Shown in pieces: positions 14,936 to 22,401 of a stretch of 22,402 bases of DNA; the stretch's first letter is position 1, and each line of letters opens with the position of its first letter. The notes under the pieces are model-generated. The model was given only the letters and a program-made list of their open reading frames with translations, was not told the DNA's origin and searched no databases. Both the position numbers and the translations under genes were made by a program. Origin of the DNA: an uncultured Eubacteriales bacterium (GTDB taxonomy: Bacteria > Bacillota > Clostridia > Oscillospirales > CAG-272); NCBI GenBank assembly GCA_900546635.1, contig URDS01000034.1:1-22402 (forward strand). The letters are read 5' to 3'.

Positions 14936-16643
14936 TTCCCGCACCTCCAAACTGGGATTCATAAATTTCACGGTAGACTGCGCAGCTTTGCAGCAGTTCC
15001 TCATGACGGCCGATGCCGACGGCTTCGCCGTCGTCCAGAACAATGATTTTGTCGGCGTGCATGACCGACGCGGCGCGCTGGGATACGATGAATGTGACGG
15101 GCGCGGACGCTTCGTTGCGTATGGCCGCGCGCAGGCGAGAGTCGGTCGCGTAGTCGAGCGCGGATGCGCTGTCATCGAGGATCAGGATTTCCGGACGGCG
15201 TACAAGCGCGCGCGCGATGGTCAGGCGTTGACGCTGACCGCCCGATAGGTTTTTGCCGCCCTCGGTCAGCTTTGCGTCGAGCGAGCCTTTTGCTTTGATG
15301 ATGTCCGTTCCTTGAGCCGTTTCAATGGCGGCAAGAATTTCTTCATCGGTCGCGTCTGTTTTGCCCCAGCGCATATTTTCACGTATGGTGCCGTCAAAAA
15401 GCGCGGTTTTCTGCGGAACAACGCCGATTTTGGCGCGCAGCGCTTCCGGCTCCCATGCGCGCACATCCAGACCATCTATTAGAATCTGTCCGTCGGTTGC
15501 ATCGTAAAAGCGGGGAATCAGATTGACAAGCGAGGTCTTGCCGCTGCCGGTGCCGCCGATAACGCCGACAACCTCCCCGCGCTCGGCGGAAAAGCTGATG
15601 TCCTGCAGAACGTCGCTGCCTGCCGGATAGTGGAAGGAGACCTTGTCAAAGCGGATGTAGGGCTGACCGTCTTTCCGGGGCATATCCAGCACTTTCATGG
15701 GCTGTCCGGTTTGGAAAAATTCATCAATGCGCCCGGCAGAGGCGACGGATTTTGTAATGGTGACGACAAAATTGGCGAATTTAATCAGTTCGATCAGAAT
15801 TTGCGACATATAGTCGTAGAGCGCCAAAAGCGCGCCTTGTGTCAGAATGCCGGCCTCCATGCGGACGGCGCCTGTCCAGATGAGGGCGATGATCGCAATA
15901 TTGATGATGACATAGGTCGCCGGGTTGAGCAACACGGAAATTCTCGAAGCAAATTTTTGCAGATGTGTCAGGGCTTCGTTTTCACGGTCAAATTCTGCTG
16001 TCTGCTTGTCCTCGGCGCAGAATGCGCGGATCACGCGCGCGCCGGTCAGACTTTGCCGCGTGGACTTCAGTACGCGCTCCAAATTTTTCTGGACTTTTTT
16101 GAAAAGGGGAATGGTAACAAGCGTGACGGCAAACACGACTGCAAACAGCAGCGGGACCGCAATGACAAAAATCAGCGCGCATTTTACGTCGATTGTAAAG
16201 GCGCAGATGATTGCGCCGAGTACGATAAACGGAGAACGCAGCAGCAGACGCAGCGTCATATTGATGCCGGTCTGTACCTGATTCACGTCGCTGGTCATAC
16301 GTGTGATGATATTGGATATGCCGACGCTGTCCAAATCCGGATAGGTGAATGTTTGAACCTTTTGATACATATCGTGCCGCAGACTTCTGGCCACGCCTAC
16401 CGCCGCTTTGGCAGAAAAATACTGCGCGGTGGCGGCGCTCAGAAATCCGACGATGCAGAACATGACCAAAATCGCGCACATGGCGGCAATGTAGGGCTTG
16501 TCGGCGTTTTTGATGCCGACATCCACAAGCTGTTTTATAATCAGCGGCACCAAAAGTTCAAACGTTGCCTCCAGCATTTTGAAGAGCGGCGCGAGAAACG
16601 ACTCTTTTTTATATTTTGACAGATAGGAAAAAATGCGTTTCAA
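14925..16643 (-). CDS. Heterodimeric ABC exporter, subunit with degenerate ATP site
   Basis: ABCB-like half-transporter of 572 aa with six membrane helices and an ATPase domain. Walker A (GGTGSGKT, 363-370) and the signature LSGGQ (466-470) are canonical. The catalytic Glu of Walker B is Asp491 (ILILDDSAS) and the H-loop His is Gln522 (VSQRAAS). Both changes mark the TM287-like subunit that forms the non-hydrolysing site in heterodimeric exporters. The start codon is TTG with a GGGAGAA site; no better ATG is near. A promoter with extended -10 lies just upstream (16677-16705). It is the first gene of a possible 10-kb transcript reaching the DUF2079 gene. Confidence 0.93.
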   Translation of the reverse strand: MKRIFSYLSKYKKESFLAPLFKMLEATFELLVPLIIKQLVDVGIKNADKPYIAAMCAILVMFCIVGFLSAATAQYFSAKAAVGVARSLRHDMYQKVQTFTYPDLDSVGISNIITRMTSDVNQVQTGINMTLRLLLRSPFIVLGAIICAFTIDVKCALIFVIAVPLLFAVVFAVTLVTIPLFKKVQKNLERVLKSTRQSLTGARVIRAFCAEDKQTAEFDRENEALTHLQKFASRISVLLNPATYVIINIAIIALIWTGAVRMEAGILTQGALLALYDYMSQILIELIKFANFVVTITKSVASAGRIDEFFQTGQPMKVLDMPRKDGQPYIRFDKVSFHYPAGSDVLQDISFSAERGEVVGVIGGTGSGKTSLVNLIPRFYDATDGQILIDGLDVRAWEPEALRAKIGVVPQKTALFDGTIRENMRWGKTDATDEEILAAIETAQGTDIIKAKGSLDAKLTEGGKNLSGGQRQRLTIARALVRRPEILILDDSASALDYATDSRLRAAIRNEASAPVTFIVSQRAASVMHADKIIVLDDGEAVGIGRHEELLQSCAVYREIYESQFGGAGNEQ

Positions 16644-16676
16644 AACCTGATTCTCCCGGTAAATATATTTGCGTCT

Positions 16677-16705
16677 ATTTTAGCATTTTTTGGGTTGTAA
16701 ATCAA
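16677..16705 (-). promoter_or_regulatory. Promoter of the ABC exporter operon
   Basis: On the minus strand TTGATT (-35, 16700-16705) and TAAAAT (-10, 16677-16682) are separated by 17 bp, with TGC before the -10. It lies about 35 bp upstream of the TTG start and just after the upstream terminator. Confidence 0.7.
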
Positions 16706-16715
16706 CCGCTTATAG

Positions 16716-16746
16716 AAAAAAGCTCCGGCAAAATGCCGGAGCTTTT
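16716..16746 (-). terminator. Intrinsic terminator after the YD-repeat carboxypeptidase gene
   Basis: A perfect 13-bp inverted repeat (16718-16730 and 16734-16746) has a 3-base loop. On the minus strand it ends in six T residues. It lies about 70 bp after the stop of the frameshifted tail (16814), not after the early stop at 17094, which supports the longer ancestral gene. Confidence 0.85.
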
Positions 16747-16813
16747 CGTCTGCTGAAACGGGATTCTCGGTTGAATCGGTATGCACGCGCGTCACTGCTG
16801 TATCCGTTTGGGC

Positions 16814-17171
16814 TTACCAATAGTAAAGGAAATCGCTGCCTTTGACTTTTTCATACAGCGCATACTGTTCGGCGGTGCAGTCCGTATATTCATAGATATA
16901 TTGGTCGCTTTGAAGCATGCGTCCGTATTCATCGTAGCTTAGTTGTGGACTTCAGAAGATACAAGCGTACCGTCGGCGGAGAATTTCTTTTTGCTTATCA
17001 GATTGCCGCAAAGATCGTATTCATTTTCATATACGGCGGCGAGTGTGCGCTCGGCCGGCTGTTCATTTTGCGGCTCGCTGAGCGTGTATTCAGTCATGCG
17101 CTCAAGCTTGCGATTATCCTTTGATTCATATGTATTCGCATAGAGTTTCGTAATATTGATCCTGTGACAGA
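16814..17171 (-). pseudogene. Out-of-frame C-terminal tail of the YD-repeat carboxypeptidase gene
   Basis: After the in-frame sequence HTLTVYNS the minus strand continues coding in two other frames. The first runs from about 17163 (INITKLYANTYESKDN) to about 16942 (ADGTLVSSEVHN). The second runs from about 16941 (YDEYGRMLQ, then DCTAEQYALYEK) to a stop at 16814. The pieces align with the gene's own N-terminal block, for example YDQYGRILQ and DCTAEQYALYEK. Adding one base near 17164-17170 and one near 16941 would give a single 826-codon frame ending just before the terminator. This is either recent decay or two assembly errors. Confidence 0.75.
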
Positions 17172-19292
17172 ATTGTATACAGTCAGCGTGTGTCGAAAAG
17201 ACGGAAAGCTATCGTATATATTTTCGTGCAACCGAACCGTTTCGTTCTCGTAATAGGTATAGCGCTGAATCCATGCGGATTGGTCATATAGGATTTCAGA
17301 TGTTTTCCCGGCAGCGTCGTAAGAGGAGGTGATGTCGAGATATTCTTCAAGGCAGAGTCCGCTTTGTGTGACGGCTGCGGCAAGCTCTGTTCCGAGATAG
17401 CGGATATGCCACGGCTCATACATGTATCCGGTTTCGGCTTCTTTGTCCTTTGGATAACGGATGATAAAACCGTACTCGGCGCAGTGCGCGGCAAGCCAAA
17501 TTCCCTCCGGCGAGTCGGCAAACCAGTTCTCGCAGGCATTGATGTCCATAGCCAGACCGCTTTGATGCTCGGAGTGTCCCGGACGGGCGGAATAGCGGTC
17601 GGCCAAGTCCTGACCGTCCCGGGATACATAATTGTTATACGTCTTGCTTTGCAGGGAATAGCTGCGGTAACCGGAGACAATTTTCAGCGATATGCCCTCT
17701 GCCGCGGCGGCTTCCTTCATTTGTTCAAACGCGGCCTTTGCATCGGGGTGCAGTCCGTTTGGATTGTAATCTTCGGGCAGGGCATATGTTTTGTTGGCAA
17801 TCAGAACGCCGTTGATATAGGCGATTCCGTTTTCATATTGGATAATCGGTTTACCGTCCTTGGGCACAAGGTATCCGCCGTCCAGCAAAGTCGGGGCGTA
17901 CGGGCTTTGGTCAGGGTCTTGCGGGGTAGACGGGGAATCATCGGGGTCCTCGCTTTTTTCCGGCGCTGAAGTGGTTATAAGGTTATCGGAGTAAAAAGTG
18001 TCATACGAACGTTGATTGAGTTTTTCGTACAGCGCGTACTGCTCGGCTGTGCAGTCTTCATATTCGTAGCGAAGCTTGTCTTTTTGCAGGATGCGGCCGT
18101 ATTGGTCATATTGGTAGGTATGGGTTTCTGTGCTCAAGTGCCGGCCTTGTGCATCGTATTTTTCCAGCTTGATCAGATTCCCGAAAAAGTCGTATGTATA
18201 CAGTTTATGTGTGGCCGTTGTCCAGGGATCCTCGCCCCGAGTAAGTTCCTCGCGGACAAGGCGTCCGTCCGCGTCATACTCCTTTTCGTAGACGTTGCTC
18301 AGCGTCTTTGCTCCGTTTTCATTCAGGGAATATCGGGCGGTGCGTTCCACTTTCCCGTTTTCGGTGATTTCATAGGTATATTCGTATAGATCTTCAAAAT
18401 AATCGGGTTGCGACCATGCTCCGTATTTCCGTGCCGGTGTTCCATCTGGGTTGTACTCTGTGAGCGTATGCTCGGGAGATATATAATTTTGAATATACTC
18501 ATATGACTTTTGTGTTCCGTTTTCATAATAGCTGTAACGCCAAATCGCCTGAGAATGGTTGAGTGTTTTTTCAATCAGGCGTCCGTTTTCGTCGTAAGTG
18601 TAATACAATGTATAGGTGCCGAGATCATCTACGAAATCGTCACTGATAATTTGCAAAAGACGGCCGGTATTGTCATAAATATATTTTCCCAATACATGCT
18701 CATAACGTGTACCCGGTGTCCATTCTTCTGAGCGAATCAGTTGCCCGGCTTCGTTATATTCGTATTCATACCGGCTGGTTGTGTCGTCTATGACATCGTA
18801 TAGGGTACGGGTCAGCGGTTTGCCGTCCGCGTCATAGGTGTGCGTATAGATGGTTTCCTCGACTGTTTTATTGGATTCTTTTCTGAGGTAATACACCCGA
18901 TCACCGTATTCGTTGTAGCGTATGGTATCGCGGCGCTTGGAGTTTGGATCGTAACTTTGTTCTTCGATTCCGCCGCTCTCGGTAAAGCGAAATTCGGAAA
19001 TCAGTTTCGGTGTATTGGAGTAGCCGGCGTCATAGGTTCTTGCCTGAATACTGAAACCGGGATAGGGCAAAATTTCAATCGGCTGCTCTGTAGCACCCGC
19101 AGTGGTTTCGGTGATTTCTGTTTGGGACGTGGTAACATCCGGATTCGTCGTGGGAATATCCGAAGTCACATCGGGTTCCTTTATTGTGGTCGACTCCGGC
19201 GCAGTGTGTGGAGGCGTGGTTTGAATTTCACAGGCGGATAACGCAAGAAGCAGAAAACAAACGAGAACCAGTCGGACCATTCTTTTTCTCAT
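17094..19292 (-). CDS. Lipoprotein with YD-type repeats and VanY-type D,D-carboxypeptidase domain
   Basis: Predicted surface lipoprotein of 732 aa in the uninterrupted frame. Signal peptide and lipobox LALSAC give lipidated Cys21. A Thr/Ser/Pro-rich linker leads to YD-type repeats (about 65-430) with units such as YEYNEAGQLIRSEEW, YIYDNTGRLLQII and YTYDENGRLIEKTL. After an acidic Pro-rich linker comes a peptidase M15B/VanY domain (about 505-650) with SEHQSGLAMD (zinc ligands His576, Asp583) and EPWHIRY (His629), expected to trim D-Ala from peptidoglycan stems. A second YD-like block follows and is cut at 17094 by a frameshift; the tail continues out of frame to 16814. The start at 19292 has an AAGGAGA site. 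The catalytic domain lies before the shift, so it should still be made. Confidence 0.88.
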   Translation of the reverse strand: MRKRMVRLVLVCFLLLALSACEIQTTPPHTAPESTTIKEPDVTSDIPTTNPDVTTSQTEITETTAGATEQPIEILPYPGFSIQARTYDAGYSNTPKLISEFRFTESGGIEEQSYDPNSKRRDTIRYNEYGDRVYYLRKESNKTVEETIYTHTYDADGKPLTRTLYDVIDDTTSRYEYEYNEAGQLIRSEEWTPGTRYEHVLGKYIYDNTGRLLQIISDDFVDDLGTYTLYYTYDENGRLIEKTLNHSQAIWRYSYYENGTQKSYEYIQNYISPEHTLTEYNPDGTPARKYGAWSQPDYFEDLYEYTYEITENGKVERTARYSLNENGAKTLSNVYEKEYDADGRLVREELTRGEDPWTTATHKLYTYDFFGNLIKLEKYDAQGRHLSTETHTYQYDQYGRILQKDKLRYEYEDCTAEQYALYEKLNQRSYDTFYSDNLITTSAPEKSEDPDDSPSTPQDPDQSPYAPTLLDGGYLVPKDGKPIIQYENGIAYINGVLIANKTYALPEDYNPNGLHPDAKAAFEQMKEAAAAEGISLKIVSGYRSYSLQSKTYNNYVSRDGQDLADRYSARPGHSEHQSGLAMDINACENWFADSPEGIWLAAHCAEYGFIIRYPKDKEAETGYMYEPWHIRYLGTELAAAVTQSGLCLEEYLDITSSYDAAGKTSEILYDQSAWIQRYTYYENETVRLHENIYDSFPSFRHTLTVYNSVTGSILRNSMRIHMNQRIIASLSA

Positions 19293-19329
19293 AGCGGTCT
19301 CCTTGTACAAAATAAATACAATTTATTTT

Positions 19330-19358
19330 AGTATAGCATTCAATATTTGAAAATGCAA
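19330..19358 (-). promoter_or_regulatory. Promoter of the YD-repeat carboxypeptidase gene
   Basis: On the minus strand TTGCAT (-35, 19353-19358) and TATACT (-10, 19330-19335) have exact 17-bp spacing, with TGC before the -10. It lies 38 bp upstream of the start codon. Confidence 0.8.
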
Positions 19359-19387
19359 GAAAAATATAACACGGCGTGGCTAAAAAT

Positions 19388-19443
19388 GAACAGCCCCGTT
19401 TGTCCGGCATTGCATAACGCCGATTGACAAACGGGGGCTGTTC
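19388..19443 (-). terminator. Intrinsic terminator after xpt
   Basis: Long inverted repeat (19388-19404 and 19426-19443) that pairs throughout apart from one bulged base, with an inner CGGC/GCCG pair. On the minus strand it is followed by ATTTTTA. It begins 13 bp after the xpt stop. Confidence 0.8.
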
Positions 19444-19455
19444 GGATACAAATTT

Positions 19456-20037
19456 TTATTCGTCTTCTGTGAAGCGTATGCCGTCCGCTTGGCTCATAGA
19501 GGCGACGCGCGCAAGCGACTCAACGCGAATGCCCATGGAGCGGATCTGCGCACCGCCTTCCTGATAGGCTTTTTCAATTACGATACCGGCGCCGACTACT
19601 TTTGCGCCCGCATCGTGAATCAGAGAAATGAGGCCGGTCAGCGCGCTGCCTTTGGCAAGAAAATCGTCGATAATCAGCACTTTATCGCCGGCTTTTAAAA
19701 ATTCTTTGGAAACAACAATGTCATACGTTTTTCTATGCGTATAAGATTCGACTTTTGCGGTGTATACGTCGGCATAGATGTTGTTTGTTTTCGTCTTTTT
19801 TGCAAATACTACGGGTACGCCGAAATACTGCGCCGTGAGGCAGGCAATACCGATGCCGGAAGCTTCGATGGTCAGGATTTTGGTGATTTCCTCATTTGCA
19901 AACCGCCGCTTGAATTCTTTTCCGAGTTCGCACATGAATTGTACGTCGATTTGATGATTGACAAAGCTGTCTACTTTGAGGACGTTCCCCTCGCCGACTT
20001 TGCCGTCTTTTAAAATTTTGTCTTCCAATAACTTCAT
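19456..20037 (-). CDS. xpt: Xanthine phosphoribosyltransferase
   Basis: Salvages xanthine with PRPP to make XMP in the cytoplasm. The 193-aa protein has the normal length for Xpt and the family opening MKLLEDKILKDGKV. The PRPP-binding loop is VLIIDDFLAKGSAL (120-133, acidic pair Asp124-Asp125), and the middle carries LTIEASGIGIA and VPVVFAKK. The start at 20037 has an AGGAAAGG site 8 bases upstream. It lies 28 bp after the InlB-repeat lipoprotein gene with no terminator between, so they are probably co-transcribed. In Bacillus, xpt is controlled by a purine riboswitch; none is visible here and no pbuX-like permease follows. Confidence 0.95.
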   Translation of the reverse strand: MKLLEDKILKDGKVGEGNVLKVDSFVNHQIDVQFMCELGKEFKRRFANEEITKILTIEASGIGIACLTAQYFGVPVVFAKKTKTNNIYADVYTAKVESYTHRKTYDIVVSKEFLKAGDKVLIIDDFLAKGSALTGLISLIHDAGAKVVGAGIVIEKAYQEGGAQIRSMGIRVESLARVASMSQADGIRFTEDE

Positions 20038-20065
20038 AGATACGCCTTTCCTATCTGAATTTGAA

Positions 20066-21169
20066 CTATTCTTCATAAAACGCGGAGTCGATCAGTCCGC
20101 CGATGAATTCGGGATTTTCATAATAAATAAAGTCGTTCATAAGCGGTTCAAGCTGAATTGTCAGTTCTTTTACATCGGAAAGCGAAACCGAAAAATCCTT
20201 TGTGCTGTCGGCTCTCGTCAGTTCAGCGTTGAAAACCTGTACGCCGTCGCAGTAAATAGAGCAGCGCAGGGCATAGGTATTTGCGGTATCTTCGGGGCGC
20301 CCTTTGAAATAGAGCGTTCCCTCAAAACTTTCAAACGAATAGTTCTGCACAGAAATAGAATCCGAAAAATTGCCGTATACGATGTTGCCGGTGTATTCCT
20401 TGTTTCGCACGGTCAGCGTACCCGTGTAGTTGCTTCTGTAATAAGCGGTGATCGGTATAGACAGCGTATTTTCTGAGATCGGTATGTAGCTGTAAATATC
20501 GGAAAGCGGAACGCTTTTTCTCTGCGGTTCTATATAGTATGTTGCGTAAACGTTTAAGTCTTCTTTGACCTCGTTAAACAAAATGCTCCAGCCGTTAAAT
20601 TCGTATCCGGCGCGGTCGCCGACCTCAGGCGGCGTTGCGTCATGGCCGTAATGCACCTGTTCGGTTTTCAGCAGTGTTCCGTCAATATCATAAAAATTGA
20701 CGGTCAAAAGCTCTTTCTGATAGATTGCGCGGATAATCATACTTTTTTGTATGTTGGTATACGCCTTGTCCCAGCCGCGAAAGAGCAGTTCACCTTTGGC
20801 ATCGTCCACAGCCGGCGGGACTGCGCTGCCGCCCGCCACGACCGTTTGTACCGAGAGCGCCGTGTATCCGTCGCTGTCAACAAATTTTACGGTGAAATAT
20901 TCTTTGGGTTCTTCTGTATGCGGCGGCTCGGTGGTCGCCTCGGGAGAGGTCGCCGTAGCCAGAACCTCAGTCTGTGCGACTGCGGAAGAAGCCGTCGTTT
21001 CCGGAAGCTCGATTTTGGAGCGATCGGTTTCTGCGATTTCGATGATGGCGGCGGTGCGGTCGGTATCGACCGTGATGATCGGGTCAAATTCTACGGGCTC
21101 GCTGCCGCAGCTTGCCAAAAGCAGACATAAACAAGCCGCCGCGCAGAAAATCCATCTTTTCAATCGCAC
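20066..21169 (-). CDS. Lipoprotein with two InlB B-repeats
   Basis: Surface lipoprotein of 367 aa. The lipobox LLASC gives lipidated Cys21, followed by a Thr/Glu/Pro-rich stalk (about 22-90). Two Listeria-Bacteroides (InlB B, Flg_new) repeats follow at about 91-152 and 154-212, each with a beta strand (TVKFVDSDG; TVNFYDIDG), a GW motif (FRGWDKAY; FNGWSILF) and a closing A-x-Y. The C-terminal 150 residues are beta-rich with no family I recognise. The start is a GTG at 21169 very close to AGGAGGT; a TTG two codons later (21163) is better spaced and equally possible. It probably acts in adhesion or envelope binding; its link to xpt may be only transcriptional. Confidence 0.83.
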   Translation of the reverse strand: MRLKRWIFCAAACLCLLLASCGSEPVEFDPIITVDTDRTAAIIEIAETDRSKIELPETTASSAVAQTEVLATATSPEATTEPPHTEEPKEYFTVKFVDSDGYTALSVQTVVAGGSAVPPAVDDAKGELLFRGWDKAYTNIQKSMIIRAIYQKELLTVNFYDIDGTLLKTEQVHYGHDATPPEVGDRAGYEFNGWSILFNEVKEDLNVYATYYIEPQRKSVPLSDIYSYIPISENTLSIPITAYYRSNYTGTLTVRNKEYTGNIVYGNFSDSISVQNYSFESFEGTLYFKGRPEDTANTYALRCSIYCDGVQVFNAELTRADSTKDFSVSLSDVKELTIQLEPLMNDFIYYENPEFIGGLIDSAFYEE

Positions 21170-21196
21170 ACACCTCCTGACCGGTTTCGGATTTTG

Positions 21197-21208
21197 CCGA
21201 ATATTCGG
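21197..21208. promoter_or_regulatory. 12-bp perfect palindrome in the lipoprotein leader
   Basis: CCGAATATTCGG lies between the promoter (21221-21249) and the start codon of the InlB-repeat lipoprotein. Its position just downstream of the transcription start would suit an operator, but no regulator is identifiable. Confidence 0.35.
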
Positions 21209-21220
21209 AGCTTTGCCTTT

Positions 21221-21249
21221 ATTTTAGCATAGTGCGCGCATTTATACAA
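21221..21249 (-). promoter_or_regulatory. Promoter of the InlB-repeat lipoprotein and xpt
   Basis: On the minus strand TTGTAT (-35, 21244-21249) and TAAAAT (-10, 21221-21226) are 17 bp apart with TGC before the -10, the same design as the exporter promoter at 16677-16705. Confidence 0.7.
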
Positions 21250-21258
21250 TAGAAAAAT

Positions 21259-21594
21259 TTAACAAGGTTCTCCGGCAACGGTCAGTTTTATAATTTTTTC
21301 CACATCATCCGGCTGTACCGGCGCGTTGCATACAGCGCGGTTGCGCTTGACTTCGCCGCATTGGCGGCATTTGTGATAAAGGATATATTCCCGCTTTGGA
21401 TCCGGCTTGGCAAAGACGGCGTCCATAATGCCGCCGCAGGGATTTTGACGGTCGCCCGGCATATTGTCCACATGCAGCGAACACAGGCAAAAAGGGCAGT
21501 GATTGCGGGATGATATACCGAGCGGAAGTACCTGTTTGCCGCAGTTTTGACAAATAAATCCACTGTCATTTTTTGCGAAGCGCTTGGTTTCCAT
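21259..21594 (-). CDS. RNHCP-domain zinc-ribbon protein
   Basis: Small protein of 111 aa of the RNHCP family, named for the motif seen here as RNHCPFCLCSLHVD (about residues 30-43). Four CxxC-type pairs suggest two zinc sites: CQNC (15-18), CPFC, CRQC, and single Cys residues near the end. GDRQNPCGG and KCRQCGEVKRNRAV are also typical. The family has no established function; a nucleic-acid or RNA-related role is often guessed. The ATG at 21594 has an AGGAG site. It is divergent from the following plus-strand gene with only about 70 bp between. Confidence 0.85.
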   Translation of the reverse strand: METKRFAKNDSGFICQNCGKQVLPLGISSRNHCPFCLCSLHVDNMPGDRQNPCGGIMDAVFAKPDPKREYILYHKCRQCGEVKRNRAVCNAPVQPDDVEKIIKLTVAGEPC

Positions 21595-21663
21595 AAAAAC
21601 TCCTACATGAATCGAAAATATTTGGGGAACACTGAAATTGACTCTAAAAAGGAGGATGCAAAA

Positions 21664-22176
21664 GTGAAGTCACACAACATGATAAAATATATTGTACTCT
21701 GCGTAGTCCTGTCCGTTTTGTACGCGACGGTGTTTTCCGTCTCGGCAGCCGGAAATATGAATGAAAACGGCGTCGTATCAGACGGCGGTATTTCATTCGG
21801 GGACGCGCGCGACGGCATCGTCAGCGATGTGAGCGAGGGTATGAACAACATCCGCAACGGGATCGATGAGGGAATAAATGATCTCGGCGGCAATTCACGC
21901 TTTGGCGCAAATCGTTCGGGCGATGTTTCGGATGACGGTCTCGCCGGCATGGATGATACCAATAACTCCGGCGCAGATGCTTCGGGTACAAACGAATCCC
22001 GTCCGAATACTTCCGGCACGACGGATTCCACGAGCGGCGCAACAAGCGGCACAAATGGCGCTGACGGCACGGATACGGACAAGGGCGGCATGACCACAGG
22101 TATTATTATTGCCGTACTTGTGGTGATTGCCGTTGTTATCGTTATCTTTTTGCTGGTACCGAAAAAGAGAACCTAA
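21664..22176 (+). CDS. Membrane-anchored low-complexity protein
   Basis: Protein of 170 aa of no family I recognise. An N-terminal signal-like helix (MIKYIVLCVVLSVLYATVF, ending VSAAG) is followed by about 100 residues rich in Gly, Ser, Thr, Asn and Asp, then a C-terminal membrane helix (GIIIAVLVVIAVVIVIFLLV) and a KKRT tail. This is the layout of a surface protein held by a single C-terminal helix. I chose the GTG at 21664 because AAAGGAGG lies 8 bases upstream; the frame is open back to 21547 but that part overlaps the divergent gene. It is the only plus-strand gene in the chromosomal part. Confidence 0.75.
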   Translation: MKSHNMIKYIVLCVVLSVLYATVFSVSAAGNMNENGVVSDGGISFGDARDGIVSDVSEGMNNIRNGIDEGINDLGGNSRFGANRSGDVSDDGLAGMDDTNNSGADASGTNESRPNTSGTTDSTSGATSGTNGADGTDTDKGGMTTGIIIAVLVVIAVVIVIFLLVPKKRT

Positions 22177-22235
22177 AAACGCTGTACGACTCGCGATCGG
22201 TACCAAATTTGCAGCGCTTACGCTTCAGTAAGATG

Positions 22236-22266
22236 TTTTCAAGCCGGTATTTCGCCGGCTTGAAAA
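22236..22266 (+). terminator. Hairpin after the plus-strand membrane protein gene
   Basis: A perfect 12-bp inverted repeat (22236-22247 and 22255-22266) has a 7-base loop and A/T-rich outer stem. It lies 60 bp after the stop. The downstream T run is absent, so it is a weak or bidirectional terminator, or part of the repeat cluster that follows. Confidence 0.5.
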
Positions 22267-22306
22267 TATAAACTGCAATGTCAACATGAATGTTTTGATA
22301 ATTCAA

Positions 22307-22401
22307 GGAAACCGCTATGCGGTTTTCTCAGACCGTCGAAAAACCTTGGTTTTTCGACGATGGGGCGTGTTCGCTCGCGCCGTCGCGCCGCCAATGGCGG
22401 C
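22307..22401. repeat. Cluster of palindromes at the window end
   Basis: Three hairpins lie within 95 bp: 22307-22327 (AAACCGC-TAT-GCGGTTT core), 22334-22359 (12-bp perfect stem with a 2-base TT loop) and 22387-22401 (GCCGCC-AAT-GGCGGC). No gene is visible here. Packed palindromes of this kind resemble REP/BIME-type dispersed intergenic repeats. Confidence 0.5.

Noticed and set aside
14936..15175. N-terminal extension of the second exporter gene
   Set aside because: Those 80 residues overlap the first exporter gene in another frame, do not resemble a transporter N-terminus, and a good GGAGGT site precedes the later ATG.
15630..16619. 329-codon plus-strand ORF
   Set aside because: Antisense to the first ABC exporter gene; low-complexity Gly/Arg/Asp/His-rich translation and no family match.
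21170..21258. Purine riboswitch for the lipoprotein-xpt transcript
   Set aside because: The leader is short and shows only a 12-bp palindrome, not the three-way junction core of a purine riboswitch.
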